From Bacteroidales bacterium (lineage in GTDB: Bacteria; Bacteroidota; Bacteroidia; Bacteroidales; VadinHA17), in the NCBI GenBank assembly GCA_003155705.1, contig PMEC01000147.1, forward strand, positions 11,406-16,710: DNA of 5,305 nucleotides. Reading direction: 5' to 3'. Of this stretch, positions 1-5,305 are shown in pieces. Below the pieces are notes generated by a model that ran no database searches, was not told where the DNA came from, and saw nothing but the letters and a program-made list of their open reading frames with translations. Every line of letters starts with the position of its first letter. Position 1 is the first letter of the stretch. The position numbers were made by a program, and so were the translations under genes.

Positions 1-8
1 ATGAGTGC

Positions 9-127
9 TGACTTCTGACTTCCGACTTCTGACTTCCGACTTCTGACTTCCGACTTCTGACTTCTGACTTCTGACTTCTGACTTCTGACTTCTGACTTCT
101 GACTTCTGACTTCTGACTTTTGACTTC
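9..127. repeat. 17-copy heptamer tandem repeat (TGACTTC)
   Basis: Seventeen uninterrupted 7-bp units fit exactly between 9 and 127. Most are TGACTTC. Units at 23, 37 and 51 begin with C (CGACTTC), so 16-57 is really three copies of a 14-bp unit, while 58-127 is a plain 7-bp array with one TGACTTT at 114-120. Bases 2-8 (TGAGTGC) match the unit at 5 of 7 positions and may be a decayed copy. The unit is not self-complementary, so the array forms no hairpin and is not an obvious terminator. Its last two bases are part of the stop codon of the decarboxylase gene read from the other strand. No spacers are present, so it is not a CRISPR. Function unknown; replication slippage could change its copy number. 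Confidence 0.97.
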
Positions 128-1472
128 AAGCCAAATGTCCCGGTATAATCTCATTTTCAGAAATATAGTCGATAGTTTCTGCTTTTCTGATAAGATGAAC
201 TTTCCTGTCCTGATCTATTAATACAACATTTGGACGGGTAGTTATAAATTGCAGCCACTGGGTAGTATTGTAAGCTCCGGTCCTTGTAATTACAAAACGG
301 TCTCCTCGTTTCATTGAAGGAAACATCATTGAGGGTCTGATCAGATCAATGTTCATGCAAAGCGGGCCATAGATTGTTGTCTCTTCAATCAGCCCTGAAT
401 GGTTGGTTACAGGACATATTTTATGATTGTACCACAAACCTGTAAAAAGAAGATTTATCCCGACATCCACAATTGTTGCCCTGTGACCATCAGAAAGTCG
501 CTTATTGGCAAGAACTGTACCGGCTATATAACCAGCATTATCGATCAGAGCACGCCCCGTTTCAAGTATTAAAGTCGGAAGTTTATCCGGCTTAATCTGA
601 GAGTTTAAAATGGCTGATGTGATAGCTTCTGCATATTCCTCAAATGAAGGCATCGTATCTTCGCCTGAAAGATAGGCTCCTTTCAGTGTATTCTTTGTGG
701 CAAATCCTCCGCCCATATCCAGATAGGAAACAAAATAATCGTATTTCAGGGCTATGTTGGAGGCAAGATCAGCCAGTTTTGTTGCGGCAATCCTGTATGC
801 ATCAGTACTCATAATGTAAGTACCAATATGAGTATGTAAACCAATCAGTTTAAGTCTGGGGTTAATCATTATGCGATTGATAGCATCCCATGCCTCTCCA
901 TTCTCAAAGTTAAATCCGAACCTGTCCCATTTGGGATATATACCAATATCCATATTTACCCTGATAGCCACCCTTGCCTCTATGTCTTTACTCTGACAGA
1001 TGTCTGCTAAAACAAAGAGTTCATCTAAATGATCGATGTGAATGAAGGATCCGTTTCTGGCTGCTTTCTCCAGATCCTCAGCGCTTTTCCCTGGCCCATT
1101 GAAAATTATATTCTCTCCTTTAACGCCATTTCGTATTGCCTTGTCGTATTCAAAGCCTGAAACAACCTCAGCCCACGATCCTTCCTGATGGAAAACCCGG
1201 CATATTGCATCCAGATAGTTGGTTTTATAACTCCATGCCATCTGAACATTAAGATATCTTAAGCTGAATGCTCTCTTAATATCTTCCATCCCTTTCCGGA
1301 TTGACCGTTCAGAGAAAACAAAAAGTGGCGAGCCATATTTCTCAATCAGATCATCAACCTTAACTCCATCAATTGATGGCATTGGTGAAATTACAGCACC
1401 CACCCCATGTTTTGAAGGAACTCCGGGAGTCAATCGGGTTATGGTGGGCGGTTCAAATACTAACTTTGACAT
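126..1472 (-). CDS. Fold-type III PLP-dependent decarboxylase, diaminopimelate decarboxylase-like
   Basis: The 448-aa product is in the size range of LysA-type enzymes, which decarboxylate amino acids using pyridoxal phosphate in the cytoplasm. By eye the family landmarks are: the PLP lysine K83 in SYKTN; NGPGKS at 125-130; RFG at 184-186; HTHIG at 213-217; the phosphate-binding GGG loop at 254-256; ETGR at 304-307 (usually EPGR); the catalytic cysteine C372 in GPLC; and Y401 in GAY. Two residues that bind diaminopimelate in true LysA appear changed: the Arg of the 'RPxxY' segment is T344 (Y348 is kept), and the Glu after the catalytic Cys is M373. A substrate other than diaminopimelate is likely. 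The ATG at 1472 is chosen over the upstream ATG at 1565 because the longer form would overlap the preceding gene by 50 nt and adds a tail unlike the family; the chosen start has an A-rich leader. It is the last gene of the minus-strand set, 43 nt after the ATP-grasp gene. Family confidence is high; substrate is unknown. Confidence 0.93.
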   Translation of the reverse strand: MSKLVFEPPTITRLTPGVPSKHGVGAVISPMPSIDGVKVDDLIEKYGSPLFVFSERSIRKGMEDIKRAFSLRYLNVQMAWSYKTNYLDAICRVFHQEGSWAEVVSGFEYDKAIRNGVKGENIIFNGPGKSAEDLEKAARNGSFIHIDHLDELFVLADICQSKDIEARVAIRVNMDIGIYPKWDRFGFNFENGEAWDAINRIMINPRLKLIGLHTHIGTYIMSTDAYRIAATKLADLASNIALKYDYFVSYLDMGGGFATKNTLKGAYLSGEDTMPSFEEYAEAITSAILNSQIKPDKLPTLILETGRALIDNAGYIAGTVLANKRLSDGHRATIVDVGINLLFTGLWYNHKICPVTNHSGLIEETTIYGPLCMNIDLIRPSMMFPSMKRGDRFVITRTGAYNTTQWLQFITTRPNVVLIDQDRKVHLIRKAETIDYISENEIIPGHLA

Positions 1473-1515
1473 TATTTTTGCTTTTAGTCTTTTTACTCTA
1501 AGTTCATTTATTATC

Positions 1516-2562
1516 CTATAATTCCCCGGTTGTGGTGAGCCTGGAGAAAAGTTCAAGATCGACAATCATATCGTATGAATATCTCACGAACATTTTACCT
1601 ACATCATAACGGGTGAATGGATTAACTTCCATTCCCAACGTCAACATCAGTAAAGCTTCAGGAATATTTTGTCCGGCACCAACTGCCAGATAAACCCAGG
1701 CAGGAATTCTTGGATTAATCTCAATCAGGTAAAGTCTGTGGTCGGTTGATCTTATGAGCTCAAGCTCTATGCCTCCTCTCCATTTTGTTTGAAATATTAT
1801 CTTTCCTGCCAGCTCCAGCAATGAAGGATCTTCTATTGTTATACCTCCCCATGCCTTTCCCTTTTCAGTAATATACTGCTTTCGCATAGGAACAGCTGCA
1901 ATTAAATTGCCTTTCCCATCACCCAGCGCAACGACATTAACTTCAGTTCCTCTTATAAATTCCTGAACAATAACCGGGAAACCCCATTTTGCAGACAACC
2001 TTATAAAATAGTTAACTGCCTGCTCAAACGAGTTTGCTGCGTAGGCGTCGTAATATTTACCCTTAATCATAACCGGGTAATTCATTGATCTGAGGATATT
2101 GTTTAAATCTGATGTACTATAAACCTCAGTACCCGCAGGTACATGTACTCCATATTTTTCACCATAAGCAGAAAGATTTGACTTATTCCTTTCCTCAAAC
2201 TGCTCAATGCTTGGCAGATAGGTTTTAATACCAACACCATCAAGTTTTTTTTCAAGTTTGATAAATGAAAAGAGTTCTGCATCAAAATTTGGAATAATTA
2301 CATCCAGCTTCTCTTTTGCATGTATCTCAAGCAACCTTTTAAACAAAGCATCTTTCCCTTCTGAGGGGTAAGGAATCATATAGGTTTTATCTACCAAATC
2401 TCTCATATAGATACCCGGCTCAAGATGCTCGTAAGCCAACCCGATTATTCTCACATTAAAAACTTTTGATTCCCTGATACCACGGATAACCGGAATTCCG
2501 GGACCAGGACTGTCAATATTATTAAGTCCCGTCACTGCTACTGTCACTTTCCGCTGATCCAT
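1516..2562 (-). CDS. ATP-grasp domain protein (probable carboxylate-amine ligase)
   Basis: The 348-aa protein has the layout of a stand-alone ATP-grasp ligase of the carbamoyl-phosphate synthase/biotin carboxylase type. A Rossmann-like pre-ATP-grasp region covers about 1-115, with a Gly/Pro-rich loop at 12-23 and the typical DVIIPNFDAE at 87-96. The ATP-grasp fold follows: NKSN at 126-129, the ATP-binding lysine in VMIKGK (K167), VQEFIRGTE at 199-207, acidic residues E266 and E268, and the metal-binding EINPR at 281-285. Such enzymes activate a carboxylate as an acyl phosphate and join it to an amine or another nucleophile; the substrate cannot be read from the sequence. It starts 1 nt after the stop codon of the PqqD-like gene, with a GGAAG ribosome-binding site inside that gene's last codons, so the two are probably translationally coupled. 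The 43-nt gap to the decarboxylase fits one operon. The last 35 or so residues after the fold match nothing I recognise. Confidence 0.92.
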   Translation of the reverse strand: MDQRKVTVAVTGLNNIDSPGPGIPVIRGIRESKVFNVRIIGLAYEHLEPGIYMRDLVDKTYMIPYPSEGKDALFKRLLEIHAKEKLDVIIPNFDAELFSFIKLEKKLDGVGIKTYLPSIEQFEERNKSNLSAYGEKYGVHVPAGTEVYSTSDLNNILRSMNYPVMIKGKYYDAYAANSFEQAVNYFIRLSAKWGFPVIVQEFIRGTEVNVVALGDGKGNLIAAVPMRKQYITEKGKAWGGITIEDPSLLELAGKIIFQTKWRGGIELELIRSTDHRLYLIEINPRIPAWVYLAVGAGQNIPEALLMLTLGMEVNPFTRYDVGKMFVRYSYDMIVDLELFSRLTTTGEL

Positions 2563-2563
2563 T

Positions 2564-2806
2564 CTATTCTTCCAACAGATTATTTACACTCAGATCATTT
2601 ATAAAATCGGCCAGATATCTTTCAAGAGTAGTTTTATCAACATCGTATTTCCCTAACATTGAGTCAATTATCTGATCAATATTTTTTCCTTCCCGAATTA
2701 ATATCAGGACCTCTTTGCCTGTATTATTTATTGTATAAGAGTCACCTGTAGCAGGGTTGAAAACGAATCCGTTCTCGCTTAGCGCTATGTTCCCTTTTAT
2801 AATCAT
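2564..2806 (-). CDS. PqqD-like small protein (RiPP recognition element family)
   Basis: The 80-aa protein matches the PqqD pattern by eye: a short beta-rich start (ALSENGFVFNPATGDSYTIN, about 9-28) followed by helices, including the family-like NNTGKEVLILIREGKNIDQI (27-46) and a 'KYDVD...LADFINDL' segment at about 53-72. PqqD proteins bind a leader peptide and present it to a modifying enzyme; related domains act as RiPP recognition elements. The usual partner is a radical SAM enzyme, but none lies in this window. The immediate neighbours are an ATP-grasp ligase 1 nt downstream and a PLP decarboxylase. It has no cysteine and no DSL-type phosphopantetheine site, so it is not a normal acyl carrier protein. 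The protein ends in LLEE. No clear Shine-Dalgarno lies before the ATG, as is common in Bacteroidota. Family is fairly sure; role is inferred. Confidence 0.85.
   Translation of the reverse strand: MIIKGNIALSENGFVFNPATGDSYTINNTGKEVLILIREGKNIDQIIDSMLGKYDVDKTTLERYLADFINDLSVNNLLEE
2569..2573 (-). promoter_or_regulatory. Ribosome-binding site of the ATP-grasp gene
   Basis: On the minus strand GGAAG lies 6 nt before the ATG at 2562, inside the final Leu-Glu-Glu codons of the PqqD-like gene. The stop TAG and the next ATG are separated by a single base. This supports the chosen start and coupled translation. Confidence 0.6.
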
Positions 2807-2827
2807 AATTGGGTGATTCTGGTTTAG

Positions 2828-2944
2828 TTATTGCTTCAAATAAGCTCCATTAAAGGATGAGTAACACATTGAAGATAAACATTGCATTCCTATTTTATAC
2901 ACAAAATAACTGTTATTAATATTAACGTTTGTAGTCTTAAGCAT
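2828..2944 (-). CDS. Possible 38-aa small ORF, candidate precursor peptide
   Basis: An ATG at 2944 opens 38 codons ending in TAA at 2828, 21 nt before the PqqD-like start and in the same direction. The peptide begins MLKTTNVNINNS and ends in SSFNGAYLKQ, with two cysteines (C22, C27), four tyrosines and several Ser/Asn. The start is preceded by an A-rich AAAAGAAATA, and an in-frame stop lies 6 codons upstream. A Bacteroidota-type promoter match lies about 50 bases further upstream. Peptide precursors are often encoded just before a PqqD-type protein, which is why it is listed. Against it: AT-rich intergenic DNA gives ORFs of this length by chance, there is no Gly-Gly cleavage motif, and I recognise no precursor family. 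An AT-rich palindrome also lies inside it. Confidence 0.35.
   Translation of the reverse strand: MLKTTNVNINNSYFVYKIGMQCLSSMCYSSFNGAYLKQ
2901..2932. promoter_or_regulatory. AT-rich palindromic cluster, possible operator
   Basis: A perfect 6-1-6 inverted repeat, AATAACTGTTATT (2905-2917), overlaps a perfect 10-bp palindrome, TTAATATTAA (2916-2925). Outer ACAAA (2901-2905) and TTTGT (2928-2932) are also complementary. It lies between the predicted minus-strand promoter and the PqqD-like gene, so a regulator bound there could block the cassette. AT-rich DNA produces such symmetry easily, and it overlaps the small ORF candidate. Confidence 0.25.
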
Positions 2945-2996
2945 TATTTCTTTTAAAAATTAAGCTTCCCAAGGGTCTTCCTCATCAAAATCCAAA

Positions 2997-3027
2997 CAAA
3001 CTTAGAACCAAATATGCAGCAACCAAA
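2997..3027 (-). promoter_or_regulatory. Predicted Bacteroidota-type promoter of the minus-strand cassette
   Basis: On the minus strand TTTG (3027-3024) is followed after 19 bases by TAAGTTTG (3004-2997). This is an exact match to the -33 TTTG and -7 TAnnTTTG pattern known from Bacteroides. Transcription would begin near 2990, giving a leader of about 45 nt to the small ORF and about 185 nt to the PqqD-like gene. It was found by reading only; no expression evidence is available. Confidence 0.45.
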
Positions 3028-3111
3028 AAAATATCAATGGATTGGCTTTTAATCTAAGTATATCGGGTAATTTTATCAGCGAACAGGAATCATGTCTTCA
3101 GGTGCCGGATA

Positions 3112-3128
3112 ATAACCAATTTGGTCAT
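3112..3128. promoter_or_regulatory. Quasi-palindrome ATAACCAATTTGGTCAT, possible operator
   Basis: The core ACCAA-T-TTGGT (3115-3125) is a perfect inverted repeat. It extends to 7 of 8 matching positions per half-site over 17 bp. It lies about 130 bp before the oxidoreductase alpha gene and overlaps a weak -33-like TTTG. Its size and symmetry suit a dimeric regulator, but nothing else supports it. Confidence 0.3.
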
Positions 3129-3258
3129 CAATAATCTAAATATTAGCTATTTTAGCACTCGTAGATAAATTAGAAGCTCTTATGTAATTTTTGGAAGAAC
3201 GGGCTGAAGCTGCCGAACTTATTATTGAAAGAACAACTGATCGAAAAGAAAACTGTTT

Positions 3259-4383
3259 ATGCATGATACAAATAAAAAGAGAAAAACTGCATTTATCGAT
3301 GGATCAAGACTGATAACTGAATCATGTGTAAGGGCTGGTGCTGATATTTTTATTGGATATCCAATCACTCCTGCTGACCTGCTTTACAAATATGCCGCTA
3401 AAAGGTACCCTATAATGATGGCTGCTCCAGATGAAATTACAGTTTTACAGTGGATGTCCGGCTTTGCCGCGACGGGACATATTCCTGTGACAGCTACCTC
3501 CTTCCCGGGATATGCCTTGATGATTGAGTCTGTCAATATGGCTTTCATGATGGAACTTCCAATGGTCATTATCCTGGTACAACGGCTGGGACCTGCCACA
3601 GGCACAGCGACTTTAGGGGCGATGGGAGACTTATCTGTTGTAAACGGGACAATATCAGGAGGATTCCATCTTCCAACCTTTGCAATAAGTAATATGAAGG
3701 ATTGCTGGGACCTGCCTACCATGGCAATAGAGACCGCTGTCAGACTCAGAACTCCTGTCGTACTTCTCACTTCAAAGGAGATGGTTATGAATCTCAGCAG
3801 TTTTGATATATCCAAGCTTGAAGACATCAGCAAAAAGCATATTAAAACGTTTGAGAGAGAAGAAGAATATTATCCCTACAAACCTGATAATGATGGTGTT
3901 CCTCCATTCCTACCGCTGACACAAAACAAATACCAGGTAAGATTAACTGCATCAACTCATAACATGAAAGGGATCCTCCAAAATTCTTCCCTCGAAGCAA
4001 TAAATAACACAAAACGCCTGCATAATAAAATAATTAATCATCTCGATTCTTTTTCATTTTACGAAATCAATGAACAGGCAGGTGCTGATACATTAGTGGT
4101 TTCTTATGATGTATCAGCCCAGGCAGCCAGAAAAGCTGTTTATGAATTGAAATTAACCGGGAAACCTGTTTCACTTCTTATTGCAAAAACAATTTTTCCG
4201 GTTCCTGATGTTTACATGGATATTTTAAATAAGTACAGGAAAGTTATTATAGCTGAAGAAAATCTTGAGGGGCAGTTCCGGCAAATACTTTTCGGGAAAG
4301 CAGGAAGAAGGGGTGTATCCGGAGTAAACGGGATAGCTAAAATGATTAGTCCTGAAGCCATTATTGCGGAGGTGCTGAAATGA
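3259..4383 (+). CDS. 2-oxoacid:acceptor oxidoreductase, alpha subunit
   Basis: The 374-aa protein is the alpha (pyrimidine-side and domain II) subunit of a 2-oxoacid:ferredoxin oxidoreductase, KorA/PorA type. These enzymes convert a 2-oxoacid and CoA to acyl-CoA and CO2, reducing ferredoxin, or run in reverse. The N-terminal half shows GYPITP (33-38), a PDE segment (57-59), TATSFPG (78-84, usually TATSGPG) and VQRLGPATG followed by GDL (107-125), all around the TPP site. A looser linker with THNMKG (233-238) follows. Domain II is at about 275-374, with TLVVSYDVSAQAARKAV and AEENLEGQ (332-339). The gamma domain that some alpha subunits carry at the N-terminus is absent; it sits on the beta subunit here. 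ATG 3259 is the first ATG after an in-frame stop at 3238. The stop codon overlaps the beta start by 4 nt. Which 2-oxoacid is used (pyruvate, 2-oxoglutarate, branched-chain or aryl) cannot be told. Confidence 0.92.
   Translation: MHDTNKKRKTAFIDGSRLITESCVRAGADIFIGYPITPADLLYKYAAKRYPIMMAAPDEITVLQWMSGFAATGHIPVTATSFPGYALMIESVNMAFMMELPMVIILVQRLGPATGTATLGAMGDLSVVNGTISGGFHLPTFAISNMKDCWDLPTMAIETAVRLRTPVVLLTSKEMVMNLSSFDISKLEDISKKHIKTFEREEEYYPYKPDNDGVPPFLPLTQNKYQVRLTASTHNMKGILQNSSLEAINNTKRLHNKIINHLDSFSFYEINEQAGADTLVVSYDVSAQAARKAVYELKLTGKPVSLLIAKTIFPVPDVYMDILNKYRKVIIAEENLEGQFRQILFGKAGRRGVSGVNGIAKMISPEAIIAEVLK
4368..4372 (+). promoter_or_regulatory. Strong Shine-Dalgarno for the beta-gamma gene
   Basis: GGAGG lies 7 nt before the ATG at 4380, inside the alpha gene. 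It is the clearest ribosome-binding site in the window. With the ATGA start/stop overlap it supports coupled, near-equal production of the two subunits. Confidence 0.75.
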
Positions 4384-5305
4384 GTACTGCAAAATATCTG
4401 ACAGATAGTGATTTACCATTCTGCAAAGGATGCGGCCATTCCCTGGTTGCCAGAAACACTGAAAAAGCACTGTTAAAGCTGGGTTTTGATCCGCTTGATG
4501 TTGTACTTGTAACCGATATCGGATGTCATGGCATCATTGATAAATCTTTTCTTACCCACACAGTGCATGGATTGCATGGAAGGTCCGTTGCTCTGGCTGG
4601 TGGTATATCTCTGGGAATGCGCGAACCTGGGAAAAAAATAGTTGTATTCATCGGAGACGGTGGCGCAACTATCGGAATACAGCACATTATCGGAGCAGCA
4701 CACAATGGACTCAATATGACAGTTGTACTGCATAATAATATGCTGTATGGAATGACCGGCGGACAACCCTCTGAATTTACTCCTTGCGGATTTAAAACAC
4801 CTGTCCAGCCTGAAGGAAGCACGAATGAAGGATATGATATCTGCGAGCTTATTTCCGCGGCAGGTTCCTCATATACGGAAAGGGTCCTTGGAATTGGCGA
4901 CTATTCTGATTCTCTGGCTGCTGCCTTCAGCACCAAAGGATTTTCTCTAGTTGAAGTTATGGAGATATGTCCGAGTTTTGGCACAAAATCAAATCCCGGA
5001 CTTAAACTTTCCTCTTTGGTTAAAGATGCAGGACTGGAAGTAAAAGTATTTAAGTGTACTAATAAGCACAGATCGCATAGTTTCATAAAACCAACTGAAT
5101 CAAACCTTTGCTCCGAGGAACATCTTATTAAGAAAATTTTTGAAACTAATCTGAAAGGAAGTGTATCCGTATCTCTTGCCGGAAGCGCTGGAGAAGGGAT
5201 ACAACTGGCTGCAGAATTCCTGGCAAAAGCTGCCATGAAATCGGGATTACATGTCACAAAAAAAGGCAGTTATCCGGTAACAGTGGGTGTGGGATTTTCC
5301 GCTGC
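4380..5305 (+). CDS. 2-oxoacid:acceptor oxidoreductase, beta subunit fused to gamma domain (3' end cut)
   Basis: The reading frame stays open for 308 codons to the window edge. Residues 1 to about 220 are the TPP-binding beta subunit: FCKGCGH (14-20), DIGCHG (46-51), HGLHGR (63-68), the TPP/Mg motif from GDGG (92-95) to NN (119-120), and YGMTGGQPS (123-131). Four cysteines, C15, C18, C49 and C197 (ICPSFG), sit where the family's [4Fe-4S] ligands lie, so a cluster that passes electrons to ferredoxin is expected. After a linker at about 221-259, a new domain begins with SVSVSLAGSAGEGIQLAAE (from about 261). This matches the glycine-rich start of the gamma subunit (usually GxGGQG; here GSAGEG), so beta and gamma are fused. 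The window ends about 49 residues into it. The start overlaps the alpha stop and has a GGAGG site. The partner is the alpha subunit; the substrate is undetermined. Confidence 0.92.
   Translation, partial: MSTAKYLTDSDLPFCKGCGHSLVARNTEKALLKLGFDPLDVVLVTDIGCHGIIDKSFLTHTVHGLHGRSVALAGGISLGMREPGKKIVVFIGDGGATIGIQHIIGAAHNGLNMTVVLHNNMLYGMTGGQPSEFTPCGFKTPVQPEGSTNEGYDICELISAAGSSYTERVLGIGDYSDSLAAAFSTKGFSLVEVMEICPSFGTKSNPGLKLSSLVKDAGLEVKVFKCTNKHRSHSFIKPTESNLCSEEHLIKKIFETNLKGSVSVSLAGSAGEGIQLAAEFLAKAAMKSGLHVTKKGSYPVTVGVGFSA

Larger units (their letters stand above)
2945..3258. other. Divergent intergenic region
   Basis: About 314 bases hold no convincing gene. It contains the minus-strand promoter match near 2997-3027 and a quasi-palindrome at 3112-3128. 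For the plus-strand genes I see only weak promoter candidates: TTTG at 3120-3123 followed after 20 bases by TAGCTATT (3144-3151), and AATTTTTG at 3186-3193, one base off the -7 pattern and without a -33 partner. From 3188 the plus strand has a coding-like run of charged codons in another frame (see findings). There is no tRNA, terminator hairpin or insertion sequence that I can see. Confidence 0.7.

Noticed and set aside
9..127. CRISPR array or transcription terminator in the repeat
   Set aside because: The units are contiguous with no spacers and not self-complementary, so neither a CRISPR nor a hairpin terminator is supported.
1473..1565. Upstream ATG that would lengthen the decarboxylase by 31 residues
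   Set aside because: It would overlap the ATP-grasp gene by 50 nt, and the extra residues look unlike the family's N-terminus. The ATG at 1472 has an A-rich leader and gives a normal length.
2103..2285. Minus-strand 60-codon ORF inside the ATP-grasp gene
   Set aside because: It is in another frame of a well-supported gene, has a low-complexity composition and shows no recognisable domain.
2564..2806. Acyl carrier protein identity for the small protein
   Set aside because: There is no Asp-Ser-Leu type phosphopantetheine site; the pattern fits PqqD better.
2857..2919. Plus-strand 20-codon ORF beginning MSNTLKINIAF
   Set aside because: It is very short, its AAAGG abuts the ATG without spacing, and it is antisense to the better-placed minus-strand candidate.
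3384..3833. Minus-strand 149-codon ORF opposite the oxidoreductase alpha gene
   Set aside because: It lies antisense to a clear coding region with family motifs; its content is the mirror of those codons.
4225..5257. Several minus-strand ORFs of 81-118 codons opposite the alpha end and the beta-gamma gene
   Set aside because: They overlap each other and lie antisense to a continuous plus-strand frame with TPP and cysteine motifs.

Overview
The window most likely comes from a member of the Bacteroidota, probably an anaerobic or microaerobic one. Four things suggest this: AT-rich DNA with A-rich start regions and mostly weak Shine-Dalgarno signals, a promoter-like match to the Bacteroides TTTG / TAnnTTTG pattern, a ferredoxin-type 2-oxoacid oxidoreductase, and a 7-bp tandem repeat between genes. 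This placement is inference, because the window holds no rRNA or other marker gene.

Layout: two divergent gene sets flank a gene-poor centre at about 2807-3258. The minus-strand set reads leftward. It holds a possible 38-codon small ORF (2944-2828), a PqqD-like small protein (2806-2564), an ATP-grasp ligase (2562-1516) and a fold-type III PLP decarboxylase related to diaminopimelate decarboxylase (1472-126). It stops exactly where a 17-copy array of the heptamer TGACTTC begins (9-127). The plus-strand set holds the alpha subunit of a 2-oxoacid:acceptor oxidoreductase (3259-4383). It overlaps by 4 nt a beta subunit (4380 to the window end) that runs into a gamma-type domain cut by the window edge.

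The minus-strand cassette is the most interesting part. A small recognition or carrier-like protein, an ATP-dependent carboxylate-amine ligase and an amino-acid decarboxylase form the same logical trio as BtrI/BtrJ/BtrK in butirosin biosynthesis, where an amino acid is loaded on a carrier protein and decarboxylated there. Here the small protein is PqqD-like rather than an acyl carrier protein. The decarboxylase keeps the catalytic residues but appears to have lost two of the residues that diaminopimelate decarboxylases use to bind diaminopimelate. The cassette may therefore process a tethered amino acid or a peptide; no substrate can be named from the sequence.

The plus-strand pair should form a TPP- and [4Fe-4S]-dependent enzyme that interconverts a 2-oxoacid and its acyl-CoA with ferredoxin as electron partner. 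Whether it works with the divergent cassette or is only a neighbour cannot be decided here.
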